From contig JAJDZQ010000028.1 of assembly GCA_022824565.1 (NCBI GenBank), positions 1-38,511 of the forward strand: DNA of 38,511 bases, written 5' to 3'. Each line of letters starts with the position of its first letter. Positions within the stretch are counted from its first letter, which is position 1. The stretch is from Anaerolineae bacterium (lineage in GTDB: Bacteria > Chloroflexota > Anaerolineae > Aggregatilineales > Phototrophicaceae). Under the pieces are notes generated by a model. That model searched no databases and was not told the DNA's origin. It worked only from the letters and a program-made list of their open reading frames with translations. Shown here piece by piece: positions 25,639 to 33,288 of this stretch. The translations under genes and the position numbers were made by a program.

Positions 25639-25777
25639 GTGTTTCTCTCTTTGTCCTTGTGTTTGCCAGCAAAGCCAAGCAACAATGCAAAATCAATGCG
25701 CTCTGGGCACAGACAACAAGACGCGGCAAACAGCCAGGAACTTCCGCCTACTATAACACATCTGCGTTAGAGGCGCG

Positions 25778-25783
25778 TAAAAT
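25778..25783 (+). promoter_or_regulatory. -10 box TAAAAT of the methyltransferase gene
   Basis: TAAAAT gives a predicted leader of about 13 bases that contains the Shine-Dalgarno GAGAGG just before ATG 25803. Confidence 0.45.
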
Positions 25784-25802
25784 TGTGGTGAAGAGAGGTG
25801 CA

Positions 25803-26525
25803 ATGGACGAATCGACAGCGCTGCGACTGAATGCGATCAACAGAGCTTTTTATCGGCAGACGGCGCGCGACTTTGATGCGACCCGCCAAGCTCCCTGGTC
25901 GGGCTGGACTCGCTTGTTGCGCTCGGTTCGGCTGCCGGTCGGCTCCGTGCTGGATATCGGCTGCGGCAATGGGCGCTTTGGGCGCTTCGTGGCTGCTCGG
26001 CAGGCCGCTTCGTTTGACTATCGTGGCCTCGACAACAGCGCAGACTTGCTGGCATACGCGAGCGCGCATCTGCAAGGTTATGCACATGTCCGCGCCGACT
26101 TGCTGGTTCGCGACATTCTCAACCAGCCGTGGCCAAAACGCGGCGCCCAGCTCGTGACGCTATTTGGCCTGCTGCATCATGTGCCGGGGCTGCAAAAGCG
26201 GCGAGGTCTGCTGCGGGCGGCGGCGGAATGTGTGTTGCCCGGCGGTTGGCTGGCCTTCACAGCCTGGCGATTTATGGATAGCGCGCGCTTCCATAGGCGC
26301 ATTGTGCCCTGGAGCGACGATATTCAGGTGGAAGCAGGCGACTATCTGCTGGACTGGCGGCGTGGCTCGCGGGCGGTCCGCTATTGTCATCATATAGACG
26401 ATGCCGAACACGAGAGCCTGATAGCAGCGGCGGGCTTGCGGGTCGTGGATGATTACCGCGGAGATGGCGGGCTGAACCGCTATACGGTCTTGCAGCGCGA
26501 TTCTGGCAGCGAACCCCCTCCCTGA
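25803..26525 (+). CDS. Class I SAM-dependent methyltransferase (Trm9/ALKBH8-like)
   Basis: This 240-residue methyltransferase has motif I VLDIGCGNGRFG near 50-61, an acidic motif II in GLDNS near 76, and a post-I region with FGLLHHVP near 120. The N-terminal pattern (FYRQTARDFDATRQAPWSGW) resembles the tRNA-wobble uridine methyltransferase family Trm9/ALKBH8, in which the ATR motif precedes the SAM site. Whether the substrate is tRNA is inference. ATG 25803 is chosen over the open frame to 25623 because of the promoter and a GAGAGG ribosome-binding site. The stop lies in the loop of a GC-rich hairpin. Confidence 0.85.
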   Translation: MDESTALRLNAINRAFYRQTARDFDATRQAPWSGWTRLLRSVRLPVGSVLDIGCGNGRFGRFVAARQAASFDYRGLDNSADLLAYASAHLQGYAHVRADLLVRDILNQPWPKRGAQLVTLFGLLHHVPGLQKRRGLLRAAAECVLPGGWLAFTAWRFMDSARFHRRIVPWSDDIQVEAGDYLLDWRRGSRAVRYCHHIDDAEHESLIAAAGLRVVDDYRGDGGLNRYTVLQRDSGSEPPP

Positions 26526-26578
26526 TGATTCGGGGGAGGGGGCACTGGGGTGGGGCTGCGGAAACCTGCCCCCTCCCC
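26514..26578. terminator. GC-rich alternating hairpins between convergent genes
   Basis: CCCCCTCCC (26514-26522) can pair with GGGAGGGGG (26534-26542); alternatively GGGGAGGGGGCA (26533-26544) pairs perfectly with TGCCCCCTCCCC (26567-26578). The two structures share the G-rich strand and are mutually exclusive. The methyltransferase stop codon is in the first loop. There is no T-tract, so this may be a dispersed repeat as much as a terminator. Confidence 0.5.
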
Positions 26579-26611
26579 AACACAGGCAAGAGGGGGCGTG
26601 ATGACAACTGG

Positions 26612-27895
26612 CTAGCAACCGCCCTGTTCCAAGACATAGGGCGCGGCGGCCGCGCGATTGTCGTTTTCGTTCATCTCGGCGACGCGGTTGTCATAGTCGA
26701 CATGGAAGTTGATGTGATGCAATTCGCTGTGATGCACCTTGGGGGTGATGCGCGCCTCAGACACAGCCGATTGACCGGGGTCCAACTGGCGGAATGGCGT
26801 ATAGGTCACCTCGCGCCCAGCGCCATCGTGCCGCGAGTCGACGACCTCGATCAAACCGCCGCCAGAGCGGGCAGTGCCGATATTCTTCACGCGCACGCTG
26901 ATGGAGTAGGTCTGGTTGCAGGTGGCCGGATGCGGATTGATGACCGGGCTGCCATCGATGACCAAATTGGGACCCGTCGTTGGCGCGGGCGGCACAGTCG
27001 GCTGCGGGATGACTGTTGGGATGGGCGTTGGCGGCAAGGGCGGCGGCTGGATGGCCGGCACACTGCTGGTATCGCCCACCGCATCCACGATGAAAGGCGC
27101 GATGAAACCGTTGCGCCCGCTGGGCATTTCGATGTACCACCAGCCCGTATTCCAGGCGCTTATGCCTTTGATAGGCGCGGTATCGCCTTCCAAGAGCACA
27201 CCTACTCTGTGATAGGCAGTGGAATCGCCGCTGCGCACATTGGCGCCGGGCACTGTGACCACGACATACGGACCCGTGTATTGGGGCGTGTCATCGACTG
27301 CTTCGTCCGCCATGTCGTCCATGGTTTCTTCGGGCATGGCGTCGGCCGGCTCGTCTGACATGTCGTCCATGGATTCTTCGGCCATGTCGTCTACGGCGGC
27401 TTCTGGCATGGCATCGCCGGTGTCTTCTGGCATCATGTCCATGGCGAATTCGGGCGGATTATTCTCGATGCGGATGGGGCTGACGCGTGCCACCGACTGT
27501 GCGCCTGCGCCCAGGTTGATCATCAAGCGCAGCTCGTACAGGCCATCGGGCAGCGACGCCGTGTTCCAGGTACCCAGTACATCAGCTTCGACAGCGGCGA
27601 TGCGCGGCAGCGTGGCCGGGAACCATTGTGGCTCTTCGTCTGCCATATCCATCGCGCTCAAGTCCAGCTCACGGAACTCGATGTACAAGTTGCGGAGCTC
27701 TGGCAGGTTGGCGGTGCCGCGAATATCGACGCTATCGCGGACGACATAGACCGGCGGCGGGAAGCTGATATGAGCCAGCGGGTCCAGCATGTCGGCGTCG
27801 GCGGGTTCAATGAGCGAGCCGCTATCTTGCGCGCCCACAGCCGGGACGAGCAGCAATAAGGCCGCCAGTATACAAATCAGTAGTCGAAATCGCAT
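26612..27895 (-). CDS. Secreted SH3-like / CARDB-like protein with acidic Met-Asp linker
   Basis: This 427-residue exported protein has a signal peptide (MRFRLLIC ... VGAQ) and an N-terminal beta domain to about residue 150. It then has a 60-residue linker of degenerate repeats (DDMAEES, DDMSDEP, DAMPEET, DDMADEA) and a bacterial SH3 domain near 215-270 (VVTVPGANVRSGDSTAYHRVGVL ... NTGWWYIEM). A proline/threonine-rich hinge (PPPLPPTPIPTV) leads to a CARDB-like domain near 315-425 (ISVRVKNIGTARS ... NFHVDYDNRVAEMNENDN). It probably sits in the cell wall or periplasm. ATG 27895 is chosen over TTG 27901 because AGGAGGAAG has correct spacing. Confidence 0.85.
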   Translation of the reverse strand: MRFRLLICILAALLLLVPAVGAQDSGSLIEPADADMLDPLAHISFPPPVYVVRDSVDIRGTANLPELRNLYIEFRELDLSAMDMADEEPQWFPATLPRIAAVEADVLGTWNTASLPDGLYELRLMINLGAGAQSVARVSPIRIENNPPEFAMDMMPEDTGDAMPEAAVDDMAEESMDDMSDEPADAMPEETMDDMADEAVDDTPQYTGPYVVVTVPGANVRSGDSTAYHRVGVLLEGDTAPIKGISAWNTGWWYIEMPSGRNGFIAPFIVDAVGDTSSVPAIQPPPLPPTPIPTVIPQPTVPPAPTTGPNLVIDGSPVINPHPATCNQTYSISVRVKNIGTARSGGGLIEVVDSRHDGAGREVTYTPFRQLDPGQSAVSEARITPKVHHSELHHINFHVDYDNRVAEMNENDNRAAAAPYVLEQGGC

Positions 27896-27932
27896 TGTCA
27901 AGCTTCCTCCTAGATTTCAGAGCGCGAGCAGA

Positions 27933-27938
27933 ATTCTA
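27933..27938 (-). promoter_or_regulatory. -10 box TAGAAT of the SH3/CARDB gene
   Basis: TAGAAT on the minus strand predicts a leader of about 30 bases with an AGGAGGAAG ribosome-binding site before ATG 27895. Confidence 0.4.
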
Positions 27939-28035
27939 CCGTTTGTCTATCAATTACCATACTTTACCATACTCTGCTTGCTGCGTATGCACAATACGCG
28001 ACAACTCGGGCTAGAGGGCAAGCGCAGCAATAACA

Positions 28036-28217
28036 TCATCCTGCTGCGATAGAGCCGAAGGGATAATGCAACACAGAGGGCACAGAGGGCACAGAGGGCA
28101 CAGAGAAAAGCGTTCAATGGTTCTTTGAGTGATTGACATGTCGCCCGCATGCCAATGCGCAAGCAGGAATCTTCTGCTTTGCCAAATCAATCTCTGCGCC
28201 TCTGTGCCTCTGTGGCA
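28036..28217. repeat. Intergenic foldback repeat element B (CACAGAGG arms)
   Basis: The 464-base gap between the SH3/CARDB gene and the ABC ATPase gene has no supported ORF. It holds a second copy of the element at 3200-3555: GCGATAGAG at 28046-28054, a left arm at 28069-28113 (44/45 identical to 3256-3300) and a right arm of CTCTGTG units at 28191-28216. The middle is diverged and shorter than in copy A. Confidence 0.7.
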
Positions 28218-28359
28218 AATAAACATCATTATGCGATTGTCCTGACTTGGGCGGGCTGCGATTGCTGCGGGGTCCTGGCGATAGCTTGCGGCTTGAGTCT
28301 GTATTTCCTGGCGCGCTTGCGCTAGCCTGCGGCGAGATTGCGAAGGTGGCAGCTGACCA

Positions 28360-29079
28360 ATGACGAAGCGCGCGATCGTCTCCATCCGCGACTTGCACAA
28401 GACCTATGACGAAGGCGCTCGCTCGCGTTGCATCTTGGCAGGCGTCAACCTGGATATCTATGCAGGTGAATTCTTTGCGCTGCTGGGTGCCAGTGGCAGC
28501 GGCAAGAGTACCTTGCTCAATCTGCTTAGCGCGATTGACAAGCCCACGCGTGGGAAAATCTGCATTGACGATACCGACATCACCGCGCTGAATGACTTGC
28601 AGCAGACTCGCTTCCGCCGCGACCATATCGGCATCATCTTCCAGTTTTTCAATCTTATCCCCACGTTGACCGCGTTGGAAAATATCACCCTGCCACAAGA
28701 ATTGGGCGGCTCGGCGCGTGCCACGGTCGAGGCAAAAGCTCGCGGATTGCTGGAGGAAGTCGGCTTGGCAGAGCGCGCTGATGACTACCCGGACAACCTC
28801 AGCGGCGGCGAACAGCAACGCGTGGCCATCTGCCGCGCCCTGCTGCACGAACCCAAAGTCGTGCTGGCTGACGAACCGACCGGCAACCTGGATGAAGACA
28901 CGGGCCGCGCTGTGATCCAACTGCTGTTGCGCCTGACCCGCGACGCCGGCAAAACGTTGATCATGGCAACACACAGCGCCGAGATTGTGCCGCTGGCGCA
29001 GCGCGTCTGCCGCATCATTGATGGCCAATTGCATATCGAATCGACTGGACCGCCTGCAAGCGCCGCCCGGGAATGGTGA
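28360..29079 (+). CDS. LolD/MacB-type ABC transporter ATP-binding protein (orphan)
   Basis: This 239-residue ATPase has Walker [10 protein letters not shown] near 41-49, a Q-loop FQFFNLIP near 92-99, signature LSGGEQQR near 147-154, Walker B VVLADEP near 167-173 and the H-loop in MATHS near 205. The [16 protein letters not shown] segment is typical of the MacB/LolD/FtsE-like subfamily, which works with FtsX-like permeases in lipoprotein release, efflux or cell-wall signalling. No permease gene is adjacent on either side, so its partner must be elsewhere. The start ATG 28360 has a weak upstream AAGGTGG. Confidence 0.92.
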   Translation: MTKRAIVSIRDLHKTYDEGARSRCILAGVNLDIYAGEFFALLGASGSGKSTLLNLLSAIDKPTRGKICIDDTDITALNDLQQTRFRRDHIGIIFQFFNLIPTLTALENITLPQELGGSARATVEAKARGLLEEVGLAERADDYPDNLSGGEQQRVAICRALLHEPKVVLADEPTGNLDEDTGRAVIQLLLRLTRDAGKTLIMATHSAEIVPLAQRVCRIIDGQLHIESTGPPASAAREW

Positions 29080-29174
29080 GAAGTGTGGACATGCCGCCCC
29101 CCACTCCCAAAATCTCTCCACATAATCACCACGCCCCGCCGCCCGAGCCGCTGTGAAATTTTCCAATAACGCGC

Positions 29175-29180
29175 TAGAAT
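29175..29180 (+). promoter_or_regulatory. -10 box TAGAAT upstream of the HEAT-repeat gene
   Basis: TAGAAT lies 55 bases before ATG 29236, with AAGG about 10 bases before the start. No convincing -35 box is seen. Confidence 0.35.
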
Positions 29181-29235
29181 ATCAGCAGCAGCTTGTCTGC
29201 AAGGGCAGATTGTGTGATACGAAAGGCAGCGGCCG

Positions 29236-29676
29236 ATGGATGACCCGGCTATCAATATCAGGGTAAAAGCCATCTTGGGTGAACTGCGCGATGTCAACAA
29301 AGCGCGCCGCCGCAGCGCTGTCATGAAGCTGGGCATGATCGGTGGCGAACAAGCCCTGCGCGCCCTCATGCGCCTGGTCGAGAACCAGCAAGAAGACCTA
29401 ATTGTGCGTGGAAGGGCGGCTCTGATGCTGGGCAAACTCAAAGACGAGCGCGCCGTACCCCACCTCATCCGCGCTTTGGATGCGCCCGGTTTTCTCACGC
29501 CTTATCACGCCGCGCAGGCTTTGGGCAAAATCGGCGATCCTCGCGCGATAACAGCGCTGCAAAATCTGGCCGCCGGCAGCCGCGACAAAACTCGCAGCGC
29601 CGCGGTCGAAGCCTTGCGCCAGCTGGGCTATGAATCCGAATACGCCGTCTATGGCGATGATCATCCGCCCATCTGA
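29236..29676 (+). CDS. HEAT-repeat / PBS-lyase-like repeat protein
   Basis: This 146-residue protein consists of about four HEAT repeats. Each has helix pairs with the A(A/V)xxLGxxxx pattern, for example [32 protein letters not shown] and [15 protein letters not shown], ending with [10 protein letters not shown]. Such small scaffolds bind partner proteins. Cyanobacterial relatives attach or isomerise bilins, but nothing here points to phycobilin chemistry. It is a single gene, convergent with the following minus-strand gene. Confidence 0.85.
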   Translation: MDDPAINIRVKAILGELRDVNKARRRSAVMKLGMIGGEQALRALMRLVENQQEDLIVRGRAALMLGKLKDERAVPHLIRALDAPGFLTPYHAAQALGKIGDPRAITALQNLAAGSRDKTRSAAVEALRQLGYESEYAVYGDDHPPI

Positions 29677-29769
29677 GGCTTCTGCGCGAATGCCCGCTCT
29701 ATCCTCCACAACTCAATCGAAGCGGCCTGGCCTGGCGAGGCTGCGTCCAGCGCACTGGCTGTTTGCTGC

Positions 29770-30786
29770 TTACTGCGACTGCGGAACACATGCTTGTGTT
29801 GCGCGCTGACTCTTGGCTGTCAGCGAGTCGCGATTGATCGTCCAGTTTAGGGGCTGCAACTCCAGCGCGGCGGCATATTGCGCTTGTGCCGCGCAGGCAT
29901 CGCTGGGCAGCAGCCAGTCGCCATAAGCAGCCAGCGCCGCTTGCAGCTCGCCGACCATGTCGAAGGTCATCAGTCGCGGAGTCTGAAAGTTGTAAACGAT
30001 GCGCCGCAGCAGCCGCACGGCTTCGGCTGGATTGTTGCTGACGAACAACTGCGCATTTTGCAGCATCAACGCCACTTCGCGCAGGAATGTTAGCTCACCG
30101 ATATCGCCATGCAATTCCGCGCGCTCGCTTAGCACGATGGCTTCCGACAATTTGCCGTTTTCAAAGAGCGTTTGCGCCTGCGTTGTCAGCGCCTGCAAGA
30201 TCAAATCGCGAGTCAATTCGCGCTGATAGCTGGGGTCGAGGCTGATGATGGCATCGAGCGTATCAATGGCTGCGTAATAATCGCCCGCTGCGAGTTCGCC
30301 CTGTGCAGCTGCCAACAAGGCATCCAGGTCATATTCGGCGTTGGGGATAAGCGTGGCAATGGCAGGCGCAGGGCTCGTTGGCAGGGCAGTCGCGGTGGGC
30401 ACTGGCGCCACGATGGTGGGCGTGGGACTGGGCAGCGCTGCCAGCCAGGCTTGCGTGGCCATGGGCGACCAATGACCCAGGCAGTCGGGCGACGGCGAGA
30501 GCCTGCGCAGCGATTCTAGCCGGGCTCCAGCCAGCGCCAGGTTGCCTGTGGCCAGGTCTTCGGGCAGTCGGGCGCATTGCTGGCGCACTTCGGCTAGGGC
30601 GGTGCTGCTGGCATTGGCGCTCGCGATGACGACTCCGCTGCTCCAGCCAGCATAGGCGCTTGCCAGCGCGACCAAGCCAGATACGAAGAGGAAAATGGCT
30701 GCGCCCAGCGCCCAGAACAGGCAACTGTTCAGGCGAGAGCGGCTGCGGGATTCCGGGCTGGCAGGATTGGGCGGTGGCGGATTCAA
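29770..30786 (-). CDS. Membrane-anchored helical-repeat protein with proline/threonine linker
   Basis: This 338-residue protein has a short proline-rich cytoplasmic N-terminus, one transmembrane helix (about residues 23-45), an extracytoplasmic helical stretch, a PT-rich linker (PSPTPTIVAP, TALPTSP) near 115-145 and a TPR-like helical domain near 150-330 (AAAQGELAAGDYYAAIDTLDAI ... AQTLFENGKLSEAIVLSE). The start is uncertain. ATG 30843 gives a longer N-terminus, but a TACAAT box lies inside that extension, and TTG 30786 follows GAGG at 9 bases, so TTG is preferred. Probably a surface scaffold; the partner is unknown. Confidence 0.7.
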   Translation of the reverse strand: MNPPPPNPASPESRSRSRLNSCLFWALGAAIFLFVSGLVALASAYAGWSSGVVIASANASSTALAEVRQQCARLPEDLATGNLALAGARLESLRRLSPSPDCLGHWSPMATQAWLAALPSPTPTIVAPVPTATALPTSPAPAIATLIPNAEYDLDALLAAAQGELAAGDYYAAIDTLDAIISLDPSYQRELTRDLILQALTTQAQTLFENGKLSEAIVLSERAELHGDIGELTFLREVALMLQNAQLFVSNNPAEAVRLLRRIVYNFQTPRLMTFDMVGELQAALAAYGDWLLPSDACAAQAQYAAALELQPLNWTINRDSLTAKSQRATQACVPQSQ

Positions 30787-30819
30787 TTGATCGTGCCTCA
30801 AATCAAAAAAACAGCAGCG

Positions 30820-30825
30820 ATTGTA
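30820..30825 (-). promoter_or_regulatory. -10 box TACAAT of the helical-repeat membrane protein gene
   Basis: On the minus strand TACAAT predicts a start near 30813 and a leader of about 27 bases before TTG 30786. It argues against ATG 30843 as start codon. Confidence 0.45.
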
Positions 30826-30843
30826 GTGCAAGTGCGCCAGCAT

Positions 30844-31038
30844 AACCAGACAGCTTGGAACCTGTCTCAGGGCAATCGCATTCAAATGAAACTCAGCGCC
30901 AGGAAACCCTCTGCAACGCACTCGGTGGCAAAATAATTTGATGTGATTGCACTGGACCGTGTCTACCAGGCAGAACAGACGAAATCAATTTGCATGCTGC
31001 TTGCCAGCTTTGCCTATCTTCGCAGGCTACGCGCAGCT
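30844..31038. other. Divergent intergenic region, no gene
   Basis: The roughly 290 bases between the helical-repeat gene and the CDF gene hold the two divergent promoters at their ends. In the middle I see no conserved ORF, RNA fold or repeat. Confidence 0.4.
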
Positions 31039-31068
31039 TTGCGGACCTCCCGTCTTTGTGGGTAAACT
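31039..31068 (+). promoter_or_regulatory. Promoter of the CDF transporter gene
   Basis: TTGCGG (31039-31044), 18-base spacer, TAAACT (31063-31068). The GTG at 31075 lies 6 bases after the -10 box, so initiation there would be leaderless; ATG 31102 would have a leader of about 27 bases. Confidence 0.4.
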
Positions 31069-31074
31069 TGTCCC

Positions 31075-32097
31075 GTGGACCAAACAGAACGGCGCAACCC
31101 AATGGCGCATTCCCACGACCATTCGCACCATCACCAGCACAGCGGCGGACCTCTCGCCAAGATCGCGCAGGCGCTGCATCTGCCCGGCTTCACGCATGAT
31201 CACAGCCACAGCGACCTGGCGGGCGACTCGGCTTTTCTGCACAACCAGCTGGCTATCCGCACGGTCTGGCTGGCGCTGTTGGCTTTGGGCGCGACCACCG
31301 CTCTGCAAATCGTCATCTATGTCGCCAGTGGCAGCGTGGCTCTGCTTGCCGATACGGTGCACAACCTGGGCGATGCGCTCAATTCCATCCCGCTGCTGAT
31401 CGCCTTCTATTTTGCGCGGCGGGCGGCAAACAAGCGCTTCACCTATGGCTATGGGCGGCTGGAAGATATCGCCGGCGTCTTCATCGTCATCTCCATCGGC
31501 TTCACCGCCGCTTTTATCTTGGTTGAATCTGTGCAACGGCTGCTCAATCCGCTGCCACTGGAGAATCTGGAATGGATCGCGCTGGCATCGCTCGTCGGCT
31601 TTGTGGGCAACGAGCTGGTGGCGGAGATGCAGATTCGTGTTGGGCGGCGGATTGGTTCGGACGCCATGATCGCCGATGGCCAGCACGCGCGCGTTGACGG
31701 GCTCACTTCGCTGGCGGTGCTGATTGCGGTGCTGGGGACTTTGATTGGTCTCCCCATTCTCGATCCCATCGTCGGCGTCATCATCGCCATCGCCATCGTC
31801 GGTATCACCTGGAACGCTATCAAAGCGATTTGGCTGCGGATGATGGACGCGGTCGACCCGCACCTGGTCGAGCATGTCGAGGCGCATGTGCTGGCGCTGG
31901 ACGGCGTGCTGGCAATGGATACCCTGCGCCTGCGCTGGGTCGGGCATCGGGTGTATGGCGTCGCGATTGTGCGAGTCAGCGGCGATACCAGCTTGGAGGC
32001 CTGCCAGTCTATCATTCAGGCGATTCAAGTCGAGGCGGGGCAGGTCATCCCGCAGTTGGAAGAATTGACGGTGCAGGTTGCGCTGACGCCGGCTTGA
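31075..32097 (+). CDS. Cation diffusion facilitator (CDF) family metal transporter
   Basis: This 340-residue (331 if ATG 31102 is used) membrane protein exports divalent metals such as Zn(II) in exchange for protons. A histidine-rich N-terminus (HSHDHSHHHQH) is followed by six hydrophobic helices. The intramembrane metal site is visible in helices II and V as HNLGDALNS and HARVDGLTS (HxxxD in both, as in many zinc CDFs). The cytoplasmic C-terminal ferredoxin-like domain (VEHVEAHVLALDGVLAMDTLRLR) is present. The HxxxD/HxxxD sites favour zinc over manganese. It is a monocistronic gene with its own promoter, convergent with the winged-helix gene. Confidence 0.92.
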   Translation: MDQTERRNPMAHSHDHSHHHQHSGGPLAKIAQALHLPGFTHDHSHSDLAGDSAFLHNQLAIRTVWLALLALGATTALQIVIYVASGSVALLADTVHNLGDALNSIPLLIAFYFARRAANKRFTYGYGRLEDIAGVFIVISIGFTAAFILVESVQRLLNPLPLENLEWIALASLVGFVGNELVAEMQIRVGRRIGSDAMIADGQHARVDGLTSLAVLIAVLGTLIGLPILDPIVGVIIAIAIVGITWNAIKAIWLRMMDAVDPHLVEHVEAHVLALDGVLAMDTLRLRWVGHRVYGVAIVRVSGDTSLEACQSIIQAIQVEAGQVIPQLEELTVQVALTPA

Positions 32098-32116
32098 GCG
32101 AGCGCAGGGTTCGCCG

Positions 32117-33214
32117 CTAGCCGTTGACGATTTGAACTTCGATGTTTGCCATGAGGAACCTGCCCAGCGATCCCGCTTCCACTTCCAGCAGCGCCAGTTC
32201 CGCCGCGCTCAAAGTCTCGTAAGGCGCAACAACGATGCGCAGCCCCTTGCGTCGTTTCTCCAGCTTCCAGGACGCCTTTGCCTCGCCATTGATAAGCACG
32301 CAAGCTCGGATCAAGCCGCCGCCGGGATACACTTGCCGCGCATGGTCTGGCGCAATGATGAAACGCCGATCTTTGTGCGCCAGCAGGTAATTGTCATAAC
32401 GAGGCAGCAGGCGCAGACTCGCTTCGGCTGCGCTGATTGTCTCTTGATCTGCCCGCATCAGCGCCTCGCCATCGGCTGTTGTCACTGGTCTGCTATCGGC
32501 CTTAACCGCCGCCCAGGCCGCCCGTGCCTGTGCCGCGCGCAAGCCCGACCATTGCGCGAAGTCCTGCAAAGTGGCTGGCGCGCAGGCAATCAAGTATCGT
32601 CGCGCCAATTCTGCCAATGGGTCGGCAGGAGCGGGAGCGATCTCTGGCAACCATTCCTCGAGCAGCACAAATGTCAACTTGCCAGCGCATTCGGGACCCA
32701 GGCAGACCACGCCGCGCAGCGCCGCAAATCGCACGAGATGATGGATGGCTTGTCCAGCTACCGGGATGCCATATTCGCCCAGCGCCACGGCCAGTTCGGC
32801 TCGGTTCAATGCGCCTTCTCGCCCCAGGATGGCGATGATCGCCTCGAGAGCTTCTGCGCGGATGGCTTCTGTCAAGCCGAGTTGTTGATAGCGCCGGCGC
32901 GTAGAGCGGATGGCGCCTTCGCCACACAAAGCCAGCAGCCAGCGCAGATCGTCGGCGGCGACAAGATGCAGGGTGCCGCGCAAGCTCCAGCTGAGCACGA
33001 TGGAACGGTCGACTTCGCGCGCATGTTGAAGTTCTGCTTGCGTGATGCCATTCGACCGGGCATGAATCGCCAGCTGTGCCGAAGCCCACTCCTGCGCTTG
33101 CAGGGCGCAAAGCTGTCGCACAACTGCTGTCGAGCTGGGTAAGCGCGCTGCAGGCAGCAGGCATTGACAATGAGCGCGGACGCGGCGGACCTGTTCGGTC
33201 GACAGTGGCAACAT
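32117..33214 (-). CDS. Winged helix DNA-binding domain protein (PF06224, YcaQ/AlkZ-like)
   Basis: This 365-residue protein matches the HTH_42 family: an N-terminal LCALQAQEWASAQLAIHARS segment near 34-53, the SWSLRGTLHLVAADDLRWLL block near 75-94, and a C-terminal LLPRYDNYLLAHKDR motif near 268-282 followed by a beta-rich end. The family includes the AlkZ/YcaQ DNA glycosylases that unhook interstrand crosslinks. The QxQ motif of AlkZ would correspond to ALQAQEW, where Q-x-Q is visible, so glycosylase activity is plausible but not proven. It begins at ATG 33214, 74 bases after the end of the binding-protein gene on the same strand. Confidence 0.85.
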   Translation of the reverse strand: MLPLSTEQVRRVRAHCQCLLPAARLPSSTAVVRQLCALQAQEWASAQLAIHARSNGITQAELQHAREVDRSIVLSWSLRGTLHLVAADDLRWLLALCGEGAIRSTRRRYQQLGLTEAIRAEALEAIIAILGREGALNRAELAVALGEYGIPVAGQAIHHLVRFAALRGVVCLGPECAGKLTFVLLEEWLPEIAPAPADPLAELARRYLIACAPATLQDFAQWSGLRAAQARAAWAAVKADSRPVTTADGEALMRADQETISAAEASLRLLPRYDNYLLAHKDRRFIIAPDHARQVYPGGGLIRACVLINGEAKASWKLEKRRKGLRIVVAPYETLSAAELALLEVEAGSLGRFLMANIEVQIVNG

Positions 33215-33288
33215 GGTGCGTCCCCGCTCATTGCAAGTTGAGTTATCTAGGCAGAGCCTAACAGCAGACTTGTCGGGTCGTCCCGCGT

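Noticed and set aside
26525-27749. Plus-strand ORFs opposite the SH3/CARDB gene
   Set aside because: They are low-complexity Ser/Met or His/Arg/Asp-rich translations of the antisense strand; the minus strand has signal peptide, domains and a ribosome-binding site.
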